Assembly (NCBI RefSeq): GCF_011759585.1
Contig: NZ_JAAOYV010000001.1
Coordinates: forward strand, 372,001-436,000
Direction of reading: 5' to 3'
DNA from: Frigoribacterium endophyticum
GTDB taxonomy: Bacteria > Actinomycetota > Actinomycetes > Actinomycetales > Microbacteriaceae
DNA: 64,000 nt
This document shows, piece after piece, positions 33,381 through 42,760 of this stretch. A program made the position numbers and the translations under genes. Each line of letters opens with the position of its first letter. Position 1 is the stretch's first letter. A model generated the notes under the pieces. It ran no database searches. It was not told the origin of the DNA and was given only the letters and a program-made list of their open reading frames with translations.

Positions 33381-34769
33381 ATGACCGACGACGTCGCCAC
33401 GCAGGCACCGCCCACGCGCACCGAGCGCCTGGACGAGCTGCCCTTCACCCGCAAGCACGGCCGGCTGCTCGTCGGCAGCGGCGTCGGCTGGGCCCTCGAC
33501 GCCCTCGACGTCGGCCTCGTCTCGTTCGTCATCGCCCAGCTCGCGGTCGTCTGGAGCTCCGACCGCGGCGCGCTGGCGTTCGTCGCCTCTGCCGGCTTCG
33601 CGGGCATGGCGATCGGCGCGGCCCTCGGCGGCACGCTGTCCGACCGCCTCGGGCGCAAGACCGTCTTCGCCCTCACCCTCCTCGTCTACGGCCTGGCGAC
33701 CGGCGTCTCCGCGCTCAGCTGGTCGGTCGGGGCGCTGCTCGTGCTGCGCTTCGTCGTGGGGCTGGGCCTCGGCTCCGAGCTGCCGGTGGCCTCGACGCTC
33801 GTCTCCGAGTTCTCGCCGCGTCGCATCCGCGGCCGCGTCGTCGTGCTGCTCGAGGCGTTCTGGGCGGTCGGCTCGATCGCGGCGGCGCTGGTCGGCTACC
33901 TGGTGGTGCCGACCAGCAACGACGGCTGGCGCTGGGCGCTGCTGATCGGGGCCCTCCCGGCGGCGTACGCCGTGTTCGTGCGGCTGCGCATGCCCGAGTC
34001 GGTGCGGTACCTCGAGTCGCGGGGGCGGCACGACGAGGCCGAGCGCACCGTCCGGGCCTTCGAGCGGGCCGCCGGGGTGCCCGCCCCCGACCCGGCCGAC
34101 GTCGCGGCCGCGGCGACCAGGGCGACGGCCCTCGAGGAGGCGCGGGTCGCGTCGGGCGCTCGCCGAGCCTCCCTCTCCGCCCTCCTGCGCGACGGGCTCC
34201 GCCGGCGGACGGTCGCCCTGTGGCTCGTCTGGGCGGCGACGAACTTCTCGTACTACGGCGCCTTCGTCTGGCTGCCGACGCTGCTCGTCGAGGCGGGCTT
34301 CCCGCTCGTCAAGTCGTTCGAGTACACGTTGCTCATCACGCTGGCGCAGCTGCCCGGCTACGCCGTCTCGGCCTGGCTCATCGAGCGCTGGGGCCGTCGG
34401 GCCACCCTGGCGGCCTTCCTGCTCGGCTCCGCGGTGGCCGCCGCCGCGTTCGGGGCGGGCGTCGTCAGCGGGAGCGCGACGCACATCGTGGTCTCGGGCG
34501 CGGCCCTGTCGTTCGCGAACCTCGGGGCGTGGGGCGCCCTGTACGCGGTCACCCCCGAGCTCTACCCGACGCGGCTGCGCGGCACGGGGTCGGGCTGGGC
34601 CGCCGGGGTCGGGCGCGTCGCCTCGATCGTCGCGCCCCTCTCGGTGCCCCCGCTGCTCGTGCTGGGCGGCGCGCCCCTGCTCTTCGTCGTCTTCGGCGCG
34701 GTGTTCCTCGTCGCGGCCGCCGCGGCCCTCGCCCTGCCCGAGCTGCGCGGCACGAGGCTCGCCGAGTGA
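33381..34769 (+). CDS. MFS transporter (sugar/organic acid permease type)
   Basis: This 462-aa, 12-helix permease carries DALDVGLVSFV in helix 1 and GGTLSDRLGRKTVF in loop 2-3, typical of the metabolite:H+ symporter group. PELYPTRLRGTGSGWAAG lies near residue 395. The substrate is probably an organic or aromatic acid or a sugar. The ATG at 33381 has a GAGAGGC-like site. The last 4 bp overlap the nuclease gene, so the two are co-translated. Confidence 0.88.
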   Translation: MTDDVATQAPPTRTERLDELPFTRKHGRLLVGSGVGWALDALDVGLVSFVIAQLAVVWSSDRGALAFVASAGFAGMAIGAALGGTLSDRLGRKTVFALTLLVYGLATGVSALSWSVGALLVLRFVVGLGLGSELPVASTLVSEFSPRRIRGRVVVLLEAFWAVGSIAAALVGYLVVPTSNDGWRWALLIGALPAAYAVFVRLRMPESVRYLESRGRHDEAERTVRAFERAAGVPAPDPADVAAAATRATALEEARVASGARRASLSALLRDGLRRRTVALWLVWAATNFSYYGAFVWLPTLLVEAGFPLVKSFEYTLLITLAQLPGYAVSAWLIERWGRRATLAAFLLGSAVAAAAFGAGVVSGSATHIVVSGAALSFANLGAWGALYAVTPELYPTRLRGTGSGWAAGVGRVASIVAPLSVPPLLVLGGAPLLFVVFGAVFLVAAAAALALPELRGTRLAE

Positions 34770-35386
34770 GCGGCGGTCGCGCGCGGAGCCGCCGTCGTCG
34801 GTCGTCGCTGCTCGGCGTCGTGGTCGTCGTCGTGGCCGCGGTGGTCGTGGTGGCGTTCCCGCAGCTCCTGGACGGCTCGCGCGACGGGTCGGGCCCGGGC
34901 GCCGGCTCGGTCCCGGGCACGGGCTCGTCTCCCGCGGTCGCGGTGCCCGCCGCCGTCCCCGAGGGCGCCGCGCAGGCCACGGTCGAGCGCGTGGTCGACG
35001 GCGACACCGTGATCGTCGTGCTCGCCGACGGCGGTGCGCGCGAGCGCGTCCGCCTCATCGGCGTCGACACCCCCGAGACCGTGCAGCCCGACGCCCCGGT
35101 CGACTGCTTCGGCCCCGAGGCGAGCGCGTTCACGACCACGAGCCTGCCGGCGGGGTCGGTCGTCTGGCTCGAGGCCGACGCCTCGCAGGGCGACGCCGAC
35201 CGGTACGACCGCCTGCTGCGCTACGTCTGGACGCCCGCGGGGGTGATGCTCAACCACGACCTGGTCGCCCAGGGGTACGGCCGTGAGGACACCTACGACG
35301 ACCCGTACCGCTACCGCGACGCCTTCGTCGCCGCCGAGGCCACGGCCGAGGGCTCGGGCGTCGGCCTCTGGTCCGCCTGCGGCTGA
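34766..35386 (+). CDS. Membrane-anchored thermonuclease (SNase) family protein
   Basis: This 206-aa protein has an N-terminal basic stretch and one hydrophobic helix (about residues 14-33), a Gly/Ser-rich linker and a staphylococcal nuclease-like domain. The domain shows VERVVDGDTVIV, RLIGVDTPET (catalytic Arg), DRYDRLLRYVW and a terminal AEGSGVGLWSAC. It probably acts outside the membrane on nucleic acid. Its GTG overlaps the transporter stop by 4 bp, and its last 76 bp overlap the convergent exporter gene. Confidence 0.9.
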   Translation: MSGGRARSRRRRSSLLGVVVVVVAAVVVVAFPQLLDGSRDGSGPGAGSVPGTGSSPAVAVPAAVPEGAAQATVERVVDGDTVIVVLADGGARERVRLIGVDTPETVQPDAPVDCFGPEASAFTTTSLPAGSVVWLEADASQGDADRYDRLLRYVWTPAGVMLNHDLVAQGYGREDTYDDPYRYRDAFVAAEATAEGSGVGLWSACG

Positions 35387-37461
35387 CCGCGGCGCCGGCT
35401 CGGCCACCAGAACGCGTCGCCGGTGAGGAAGACCAGCGCCGGCACGAGCACGGTCCGCACGACGAGGGTGTCGAGCAGCACGCCGATGCAGACGACGACG
35501 CCGACCTGCGTGAGGGCGACGACCGGCAGCACGCCGAGCACGGCGAAGACGGCCGCGAGCAGCACGCCCGCGCTCGTGATGACGGCGCCCGTCGAGGCGA
35601 GCGCGCGCACCATGCCCTCGCGGGTGCCGTGCCGCTCGCGCTCCTCCCTCGCCCGGGTCGTGAGGAAGATGTTGTAGTCCACCCCGAGGGCCACGAGGAA
35701 GAGGAAGGCGTACAGGGTCACCGCCGTGTCGAGGGCCGGGAACCCCAGCACGTGCTGGAACAGCCAGGTCGACGCGCCGAGGCTCGCCGTGAAGGTGGCG
35801 AGCACCGACGCGATGAGCAGCACCGGGGCGACCAGCGACCGGAGCAGCAGGGCCAGGACGGCGAAGACGACGGCGAGGATGATCGGGGCGATCAGGCGGA
35901 GGTCGGCCTGCGCGGCGGTGCGCTCGTCGTAGGCCGTCGCGTCGCTGCCGCCGACGAGGGCGTCCGACACCGCGCCTCCGGCCCCGGCGTAGGCGTCGCG
36001 GAGCGCCTGGACGGCGACGAACGCGTCGTCGCTCTCCGGCTCGGCCGCGAGCTGGACGTCGACGCGGGTCAGCCCGGAGGCCTCCTCGCCGGCGGTCGCG
36101 GAGTCGACGCCGTCGACGCCCTCGGCCTCGGCCACGGCGTCGGCGGCCGCCGCGGACGGCACGAGCACCGTCGTCTGGCTGGTGAGGCCGGCCGAGAACG
36201 AGTCGTCGACGATGCGCTGGGCGGTGACCGAGTCGGGGTCGCCGAGCAGCTGGTCGGTCTGCGAGAGGCCGACCGCGTAGCCGCCGAGGCCCAGGCAGAG
36301 CACTCCGAGCCCGGCGACCGCGGCGACGCTCACGACCACCGGCCGGCGCTGCACGCCCCGGCCGAGGCGCTCCCAGGCGCCCTGCTTCCGGGCCGCGTGG
36401 TGGTGGGGCTCGTCGGCGCCGAGGGAGCCAGGGGCGGAGGCGCGGGGCACGAAGGGCCAGAACAGCCCGCGACCGCAGACCACGAGGGCGGCCGGCAGCA
36501 CGACGAGGGCGAAGACGACCGCGACCACGACGCCCAGGGCACAGGCCACGCCTAGGGCGCGGTTGCCCGCGAGGGAGGCGAGCACGAGGGTGGCGAGGCT
36601 GAGCGCGACCGTGCCGCCGCTCGCCGCGATCGCCGGCCCGGCGCTCGTCACGGCGGTGCGCATCGCCCGGTGCCGGTCGTCGTCGCGCAGCAGCTCCTCG
36701 CGGTAGCGGGCGACCAGCAGGAGCGCGTAGTTCGTGCCCGCGCCGAAGACGAGCACCGAGAGGATCCCCGAGATCGAGGCGTCGACGGTCACCCCGAGCG
36801 GCTCAGCCAGGGCCGCCACGACCCGCCCCGCGAGGCCGTCGGCGACGCCGACGACGGCGAGCGGCACGATCCACAGCACGGGGCTGCGGTAGGTGACGAT
36901 CAGCAGCACGGCGACGACGACCACCGTGACGAGCAGGAGGCGGAAGTCCGCCCCCGCGAACGAGTTCGAGACGTCGTCCTGGAAGCCCACGGGCCCGGTC
37001 AGGTACGCCGAGAGGTCGTCGGGCAGCCCCTCCGAGGCGGCGTCGCGCAGCTCGCCGGCCACGCCCGACAGGTCGGCGTCGACGTCGGCGGCGGCGAGCG
37101 GCACGGCGACGAGCGCCGCGGCGCCGTCGTCGCTGACCTGCGGGCGGACGGCCTGCGGGGTGGTCGACAGGGCGGCGAGGGCCTCGGCGCGGGCGGAGAC
37201 CGACGCGACGTCCGCGTCGGAGAGGGCGGCGCCTCCTCGGCTCCAGACGACGATGCCGACGGTCGTGTCGGACGAAGGGAACTCGTCGAGCAGGGCGGTC
37301 ACCTCCGCCGCCTGGCTGTCGTCGGGGAGCCCGGAGGGCGGGAACGCGTCGTCGCCGCCGGAGGGCAGGAGGGCGAAGAGCAGGGCGACGGCGACGAGGG
37401 TGCCGCCGAGGACGGCCCAGGCCGACCGGTGGCCGCTGACGAGGCGGGCGAGTGCGCGCAC
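35311..37461 (-). CDS. MMPL family RND-type transporter
   Basis: This 716-aa exporter has two repeated halves, each with a large extracytoplasmic domain (after helix 1 and after helix 7) and a bundle of helices. The motif GAGTNYALLLVARYREE near residue 245 and its second-half counterpart GVDYNIFLTTRAREER near 590 are diagnostic. MMPL proteins export lipids or drugs. GAAGGA precedes the GTG at 37461. A MarR gene is divergent 91 bp away and probably represses it. Confidence 0.93.
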   Translation of the reverse strand: MRALARLVSGHRSAWAVLGGTLVAVALLFALLPSGGDDAFPPSGLPDDSQAAEVTALLDEFPSSDTTVGIVVWSRGGAALSDADVASVSARAEALAALSTTPQAVRPQVSDDGAAALVAVPLAAADVDADLSGVAGELRDAASEGLPDDLSAYLTGPVGFQDDVSNSFAGADFRLLLVTVVVVAVLLIVTYRSPVLWIVPLAVVGVADGLAGRVVAALAEPLGVTVDASISGILSVLVFGAGTNYALLLVARYREELLRDDDRHRAMRTAVTSAGPAIAASGGTVALSLATLVLASLAGNRALGVACALGVVVAVVFALVVLPAALVVCGRGLFWPFVPRASAPGSLGADEPHHHAARKQGAWERLGRGVQRRPVVVSVAAVAGLGVLCLGLGGYAVGLSQTDQLLGDPDSVTAQRIVDDSFSAGLTSQTTVLVPSAAAADAVAEAEGVDGVDSATAGEEASGLTRVDVQLAAEPESDDAFVAVQALRDAYAGAGGAVSDALVGGSDATAYDERTAAQADLRLIAPIILAVVFAVLALLLRSLVAPVLLIASVLATFTASLGASTWLFQHVLGFPALDTAVTLYAFLFLVALGVDYNIFLTTRAREERERHGTREGMVRALASTGAVITSAGVLLAAVFAVLGVLPVVALTQVGVVVCIGVLLDTLVVRTVLVPALVFLTGDAFWWPSRRRGQPQADQRPTPEPSAVASAATKASR

Positions 37462-37474
37462 GAGTGTCCTTCAG

Positions 37475-37497
37475 TTGATGGAAGTCTTAGTTGCTGA
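37475..37497 (+). promoter_or_regulatory. Divergent MMPL/MarR promoter region with half-site repeats
   Basis: The AT-rich stretch between 37470 and 37505 contains CAGTTGATG and TAGTTGCTG, an imperfect direct repeat one and a half helical turns apart, and a TTGATG/GAGTAT-like pair 17 nt apart. It stands out from the GC-rich surroundings and is the probable MarR-controlled region. Confidence 0.45.
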
Positions 37498-37552
37498 GAG
37501 TATTGCACGGCGGCGACCCTGCGTCGGCGAGAATCAGTGCACAGGAGGCGCG

Positions 37553-38116
37553 ATGACCGACCCAGACCCGGCTCACCCCGACGTGCGAGACGCGCCGGGC
37601 GCGCCCGCCCGCGCCGGGGCCCGCCGCGACGTCGTCACGGCCATGCAGCGGCTCACCACCGAGTCGCAGCGGGTCGCCCAGGCGTTCGCGGCCCAGCAGG
37701 GGCTCGGCCACATCGACCTCGAGGCGCTGCTGCACGTCATGCAGGCGGAGCAGCGGGGCGACCCGGTCACGTCGGGCCGCCTCGGCGACGTCCTGGGCGT
37801 GACGTCCGGCGCCGCCACGGGCGTCATCGACCGCCTCGAGCGCGCGGGCCACGTGCACCGCACGCGCGACGAGGTCGACCGGCGCCGGGTCATCGTGCGC
37901 TACGACGAGGCGGCCCGCGCCGTCGCCGGCCGTTTCTTCGGGCCCCTAGGCGCGCTGAGCGACCGGGTGATGGCGGGCTACGACGACGCCGAGCTGCAGA
38001 CCGTCCGGAGGTTCCTCGGCGAGATGGCGGCGGCGATGGGCGAGCACGCCCGCACCGTCGGGCGGCCCGACCCCGACCCCGATCCGACCTCGAGCCCCGC
38101 CCCGGAGGCACCATGA
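37553..38116 (+). CDS. MarR family transcriptional regulator
   Basis: This 187-aa regulator has a winged helix: VTSGRLGDVLGVTSGAATGVIDRLERAGHVHRT at about residues 70-102, then the wing DEVDRRRVIV. An AGGAGG site precedes the ATG at 37553. It is divergent from the MMPL exporter, and its stop overlaps the sdaA start (ATGA), so the regulator and serine dehydratase are translated from one mRNA. The Pro/Asp-rich C-terminus is atypical. Confidence 0.87.
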   Translation: MTDPDPAHPDVRDAPGAPARAGARRDVVTAMQRLTTESQRVAQAFAAQQGLGHIDLEALLHVMQAEQRGDPVTSGRLGDVLGVTSGAATGVIDRLERAGHVHRTRDEVDRRRVIVRYDEAARAVAGRFFGPLGALSDRVMAGYDDAELQTVRRFLGEMAAAMGEHARTVGRPDPDPDPTSSPAPEAP

Positions 38117-39537
38117 CCGACCACGTCTCGGCCCTCGACCTGTTCTCGGTCGGCATCGGGCCCTCGAGCTCGCACACCGTCGGGCCCATGCGGGCCGCCC
38201 GCCTCTTCCTCGACGGGGTCGACGCCGCGGGCCTGCTCGACGACGTCGCCCGGGTGGAGGTCGTCCTCTACGGCTCGCTCGCCGCGACCGGCCTCGGGCA
38301 CGGCACCCCGTCGGCGGTGCTCGCGGGCCTGGCGGGCATGGAGCCCGAGACCTGTGACCCGCTCGTGGTCTCGTCGATGCAGCGCTCCGTCGAGCAGGGC
38401 GGCGGCCTCCGGCTGCTCGGCCGGCACCAGGTCGCCTTCGCGCCGAACGACCTCCGCATGGCGCCCCTGACCCGCATGCCGCGGCACCCCAACGCCATGA
38501 GCCTCGAGGCCCGCGACGCCGACGGCGCGACCCTCGCGCGGGAGGTCTGGTTCTCGACCGGCGGCGGGTTCGTCGTCCGCGACGGCGACGACGAGCACGT
38601 CGTGCCCGCCGCCGAGGCCCCGTTCGCCTTCGTCGACGCCGACGACCTGCTCCGGCTCTGCGACGCCGAGGGCGTCGGCATCGCCGAGCTGGCCTGGCGC
38701 AACGAGGTCGCGGTGCACGGCGAGGCCGCGGCGGCCGCGGGCCTCGCCGCGCGCTGGGCCGCGATGGAGGCCTGCGTCGACGCCGGCCTCGCCGCCTCGG
38801 GGGTGCTGCCCGGCTGGATGAAGGTGCCGCGACGGGCCCGCCAGATCGCCGAGATGCTGCGGGTGCAGGAGGAGCGGGCGACCGCCTTCGCGATCGGGGG
38901 CTCCGCGGTCGACCAGGGCCGCGCCTCCTCGTTGCTCACCTCCGACCTGCCGGCGCAGTGGCTGCAGGCCTACGCGATGGCCGTGAACGAGGAGAACGCC
39001 GGGGGCGGCCGGGTCGTCACCGCGCCGACCAACGGGGCCGCGGGCATCATCCCCGCCGTCGGGTACTACGCGATGCGGTTCCACGGGGTGACGCGCGACG
39101 AGCTCGAGCGCGGCTACCTGCTCACGGCCGCCGCGATCGGGTCGCTCTACAAGCGCAACGCCTCGATCTCCGGCGCCGAGGCCGGCTGCCAGGGGGAGGT
39201 CGGCTCGGCCGCCTCGATGGCGGCGGGGGCGCTCACCGCCGTGCTCGGCGGCACGCCGCGCCAGGTCGAGAACGCGGCCGAGATCGCCATGGAGCACCAC
39301 CTCGGCCTCACCTGCGACCCCGTGGGGGGCTTCGTGCAGGTGCCGTGCATCGAGCGCAACGCCATCGCGGCGGGCACGGCGGTCGCCGCGACGCGGATGG
39401 CGCTGCTCGGCGACGGCAGCCACGTCGTCAGCCTCGACACCGTGATCGAGACGATGCGCCAGACCGGGCGCGACATGGCCGACAGCTACAAGGAGACCAG
39501 CCGCGCCGGGCTCGCCGTCAACGTCGTCGAGTGCTGA
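38113..39537 (+). CDS. sdaA: L-serine ammonia-lyase (single-chain, iron-sulfur type)
   Basis: This 474-aa enzyme deaminates L-serine to pyruvate. The beta domain starts [24 protein letters not shown]; the alpha domain contains [19 protein letters not shown] and 4Fe-4S cysteines in [17 protein letters not shown] and QVPCIERN. It ends with [11 protein letters not shown]. The length is that of the fused alpha-beta form. The start overlaps the MarR stop by 4 bp. Confidence 0.96.
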   Translation: MTDHVSALDLFSVGIGPSSSHTVGPMRAARLFLDGVDAAGLLDDVARVEVVLYGSLAATGLGHGTPSAVLAGLAGMEPETCDPLVVSSMQRSVEQGGGLRLLGRHQVAFAPNDLRMAPLTRMPRHPNAMSLEARDADGATLAREVWFSTGGGFVVRDGDDEHVVPAAEAPFAFVDADDLLRLCDAEGVGIAELAWRNEVAVHGEAAAAAGLAARWAAMEACVDAGLAASGVLPGWMKVPRRARQIAEMLRVQEERATAFAIGGSAVDQGRASSLLTSDLPAQWLQAYAMAVNEENAGGGRVVTAPTNGAAGIIPAVGYYAMRFHGVTRDELERGYLLTAAAIGSLYKRNASISGAEAGCQGEVGSAASMAAGALTAVLGGTPRQVENAAEIAMEHHLGLTCDPVGGFVQVPCIERNAIAAGTAVAATRMALLGDGSHVVSLDTVIETMRQTGRDMADSYKETSRAGLAVNVVEC

Positions 39538-39561
39538 GCGGGCGGGCAGGCCGCCGGGCGC

Positions 39562-39590
39562 GGCCGGGCGGGCACGGAGCCCGTCCGGCC
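39562..39590. terminator. Bidirectional hairpin between sdaA and metalloprotease
   Basis: GGCCGGGCGGGC (39562-39573) pairs with GCCCGTCCGGCC (39579-39590), one wobble, 5-nt loop. It lies between the convergent stops. Confidence 0.7.
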
Positions 39591-39618
39591 GACCCGGCCG
39601 CCCCGGCTGCCCCGCCGG

Positions 39619-41820
39619 TCAGCGCACCCGCAGCGTGACGCCCGCCGAGGTGCTGCCGAGCACGTCGGGCGTGCCCGAGTAGCGCACCGAGACCACCGGG
39701 CTGCCGGCCGTGGCGTACCGCGGCAGCGTCACGGCCGCGGTGCCCTGGCCGGTCGAGGTCAGGGCGACGGTCTGCACGGCGCGTCCGTCCGAGAGCACGG
39801 TGACCGAGCCGGCCGGCGAGGCGACGCCGGCGACGCGCACGGTGACGGTGGCCGTCGTGGCGGTGTTCCGTGCAGGGCTCGTCGTGGCGGGCGTGATCGC
39901 CACCGTCGAGCTCGCGGGCACGACCGTGACCGTCTGGGGCGCGCTGACCGACTTCACGAGCGACGTCGACGAGGGCGCGAACGAGGCCGTGAACGACCAC
40001 TGGCCGGCCGACGTGCTCGCGGGCACGACCCACGACGCGGTGCCCGAGGTCAGCGGCACGACGGCCACCGGCACGCCGGAGCGCGTGAAGGTCACGCTGC
40101 CGGCGGGCCAGCTGCCGGCCACCTGGGGCACGGTCGCGGTGAGCGTCGTCGTGGTCGAGCCGAAGGTCTGCTGCGGGCCGCTCACGCGGAGCGACGTGGT
40201 CGTCGCGCCGGCCGCCACGGTGAGCGTCTGCGGTGCCGAGCTAGACGCGGTGACGGCCGGGTCGGCGGGCGTGAAGGAGGCGCGCAGCGCGTGGCTCCCC
40301 GCCGCCAGCGTCGTCGGCACGGCGATCGTCGTGCGGCCCCCCGTGCCCACGGGCACGGTCGACAGCACGGTCGAGCCGTCGACGAGGCTCACGGTGCCCG
40401 CGGGCGCCGTGCCGTCGGCGCGGGTCACGACGGCGGTCGCCGTCGCGCCGGCTCCGCCGTAGGTCTGCGAGGCGTTGGAGAGGGTCAGCGCGGTGGAGGT
40501 CGACACGGCGCCGCGGGGCCCGCGGAGGGAGACGTCGAGCACGGCTCCGCCCTGGGGCGAGAGGCTCGCCACGGCGACGGTGAAGCCGCCGCCGGCGCTC
40601 GTGAACGACTCGCCGGCGTCGAGGTGGGTGTCGCGGCGGGCGGGGTCGGCCGCTGCGTCGGTGCCGACCGCGAGGGCCACCGTCGTGGCGAAGCCGCCGG
40701 GCTGGGGGAGGGCGCGCAGCACGCGCACGCTGCCCGTGGCGGCCGAGCTGTCGAGCGCGCACTTCGTGAAGCCGGTCGCGACGACCGTGCAGCGGGGTGC
40801 ACCGCCGGCGAACTCGGCGCTCGACCGGTCGCGGCCCGTGGCCGTGCGGTACTCCAGCACGTAGTGCTGGCCGCTGACGGGGTCGGTGACGTCGACGGCG
40901 CGGCCGGTGGCCGCGGTGTCGAGCGAGGGCAGCACGACGCGCTTGGTGGTCGCCGGCGTGCTCAGCGCGACGGTGCTCGGCAGCCAGCCGAGGCGCATCC
41001 GCTGCGGGGACGACAGGTGCGGGCGGGCGCCCGACACCGAGTAGCCCATGATGTCGAGGTGGTCGCCGTACTCCTCGGTGGGGCAGGCGGCGTCGGCCGC
41101 GCTGCGGAAGTCGCCGGGGGCGCCGTCGTACGAGGTCGTGCTGCGGCAGAGCGCCGAGCCGGCGTGGCCGAGCCCGAGGTTGTGGCCGAACTCGTGCAGC
41201 AGCACGGGCACGCCGAGCTGCTGGCCGAGGCCGTACGAGCTGACGATCTCGCCGCCGTCGCCGCCGATCGTGCCGAACGCCTGCGTGCCGCACGCCTCGC
41301 GGGGCAGCACGAGCAGGTGCTTCTCGGTGCCGGCCCAGCCGTACGAGGCGAAGGAGCCGCCGAAGGCCGAGGCCTTGACCTTGCTCAGCGTCGCGGACGC
41401 GTCGCAGCTCGTGCCGCCGAGGGAGCGCTCCTCGACGCCCCCGAGGCGGACGTCGACGCGGCCGCCCGACTCCTCCCACCAGTAGTCGTGCAGCGCGGTG
41501 ACGGCGGCGTCGATCGACGCGCGGTCGAGCGAGGTCACCGTGTCGTCGGTCGTGGCGGCGGTGGCCGACACGGTGCTCACCCAGAGGGTGTGGACGACCG
41601 GGCCGGTCGTGGTCGCGTCGTCGAGGGCGTCGGCCCGGGCGAGCGCCGAGGGCGGCACGACGAGCTGGTCCTTCGGCAGGGAGGCGGTGGTCGGGGCGGG
41701 CGCCGGTGCGGCGCTCGCGGGCGCGGCGGGCGCGGCGACCAGGCCGGCGAGCAGCAGGCCGGTCGCGAGGAGGCCGGCGGCGAGGGCCGACGGCAGGCGG
41801 GCAGGGAGGGATGACGGCAC
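39619..41820 (-). CDS. Secreted zinc metalloprotease with Ig-like repeats
   Basis: This 733-aa exported protein has a signal peptide (residues 1-38) and a gametolysin/reprolysin-like metalloprotease domain. The zinc motif HEFGHNLGLGH is at about 209-219 and a Met-turn DIMGYS near 258. A beta region and three Big-type Ig-like repeats follow, each of about 95 residues and ending in a QTLTV, QTVTV or TLRVR strand. It probably degrades extracellular protein. GTG start with GGAGAA. No propeptide cysteine switch is obvious. Confidence 0.9.
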   Translation of the reverse strand: MPSSLPARLPSALAAGLLATGLLLAGLVAAPAAPASAAPAPAPTTASLPKDQLVVPPSALARADALDDATTTGPVVHTLWVSTVSATAATTDDTVTSLDRASIDAAVTALHDYWWEESGGRVDVRLGGVEERSLGGTSCDASATLSKVKASAFGGSFASYGWAGTEKHLLVLPREACGTQAFGTIGGDGGEIVSSYGLGQQLGVPVLLHEFGHNLGLGHAGSALCRSTTSYDGAPGDFRSAADAACPTEEYGDHLDIMGYSVSGARPHLSSPQRMRLGWLPSTVALSTPATTKRVVLPSLDTAATGRAVDVTDPVSGQHYVLEYRTATGRDRSSAEFAGGAPRCTVVATGFTKCALDSSAATGSVRVLRALPQPGGFATTVALAVGTDAAADPARRDTHLDAGESFTSAGGGFTVAVASLSPQGGAVLDVSLRGPRGAVSTSTALTLSNASQTYGGAGATATAVVTRADGTAPAGTVSLVDGSTVLSTVPVGTGGRTTIAVPTTLAAGSHALRASFTPADPAVTASSSAPQTLTVAAGATTTSLRVSGPQQTFGSTTTTLTATVPQVAGSWPAGSVTFTRSGVPVAVVPLTSGTASWVVPASTSAGQWSFTASFAPSSTSLVKSVSAPQTVTVVPASSTVAITPATTSPARNTATTATVTVRVAGVASPAGSVTVLSDGRAVQTVALTSTGQGTAAVTLPRYATAGSPVVSVRYSGTPDVLGSTSAGVTLRVR

Positions 41821-41994
41821 GGGGGTTCTCCGGTCGGGGCGGGGGAGGGGCGCGGCCCGACCGTCGGGTGGTCAGGGCAGCGGCGCGCAGCGTTCATGCA
41901 TGCGCATGGAACTGATCGTGCCTCGCTCCTGCCGGGGCGGCACTCCCCAGAACGAGTCCGTCCGGTGTCGGCGGCCATCGGTAGCCTCGTCCGC

Positions 41995-42699
41995 ATGGCC
42001 GCTCCCCGTCGCTCCTCCTCCCGCGCCGCCCGCTCGGGCGCCGTCCCGGGCGGCGGCACCGACGCGCCCCGCATCGAGCACGTCGACCCGACCGGCCTCG
42101 TCGACGTGACGGGCGACTCCCTCGCCGCGCACGACGACCGCGAGCGGGAGCGCCTCGTCGACGCCGACCTCGTCGACCGCGACCTCGAGGGCGTCGTCCT
42201 CCGCGAGTGCGTGCTCGAGGCACCCCGGCTCGGCGGAGCGCGCCTCCGGGGCGCGCGGTTCGTCGAGACGGTCGTCGCCGACTCGTTCGCCCCCGAGCTC
42301 GCCGCCGGGCGCAGCACCTGGCACGACGTCCGCGTCGAGCGCCCGCGCTGGGGCTCGGCCGAGCTGTTCGACGCCGACTGGCGCTCCGTCCGGGTCGTCG
42401 GCGGCAAGATCGACTACCTGAACCTGCGGGGGGCCCGGCTCACCGACGTCGTGCTCGAGGGCTGCAGCGTCGGCGAGCTCGACCTCGGCGGCGCGGAGGC
42501 CCTGCGGGTGGCCCTCGTCGACTGCCGCGTCGGCACGCTCGACGTGACCCGCGCCTCCCTCGCCCACGTCGATCTGCGCACGACCTCGTTCGACCGCGTC
42601 GACGGGCTCGACGGGCTCCGGGGGGCGACCGTCGACGCGCTGCAGCTCCAGGTGCTGGCTCCCGCCCTCGCGGCGCACCTGGGGCTCGCCGTCGACTGA
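41995..42699 (+). CDS. Pentapeptide-repeat-like protein
   Basis: This 234-aa protein has a short Arg/Ser/Ala-rich N-terminus and then repeated A(D/N)LxX-type pentapeptides, such as LVDADLVDRDLEGVVLREC, LGGARLRGARFVE and YLNLRGARLTDVVLEG, which build a right-handed quadrilateral beta helix. The function is unknown; some relatives mimic DNA or protect gyrase. The ATG is 7 nt after TAGCCT (41982-41987). Confidence 0.8.
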   Translation: MAAPRRSSSRAARSGAVPGGGTDAPRIEHVDPTGLVDVTGDSLAAHDDRERERLVDADLVDRDLEGVVLRECVLEAPRLGGARLRGARFVETVVADSFAPELAAGRSTWHDVRVERPRWGSAELFDADWRSVRVVGGKIDYLNLRGARLTDVVLEGCSVGELDLGGAEALRVALVDCRVGTLDVTRASLAHVDLRTTSFDRVDGLDGLRGATVDALQLQVLAPALAAHLGLAVD

Positions 42700-42760
42700 G
42701 CCTCGTCGCTGCGCCGCGCCGCGCCGTGTCGCGGGTGGGCGGCGGCGTAGCCTCGACGGC

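Noticed and set aside
41899-41908. Palindrome CATGCGCATG upstream of the metalloprotease and pentapeptide genes
   Set aside because: It is perfect but only 10 bp and made of common tetranucleotides; nothing links it to a regulator.
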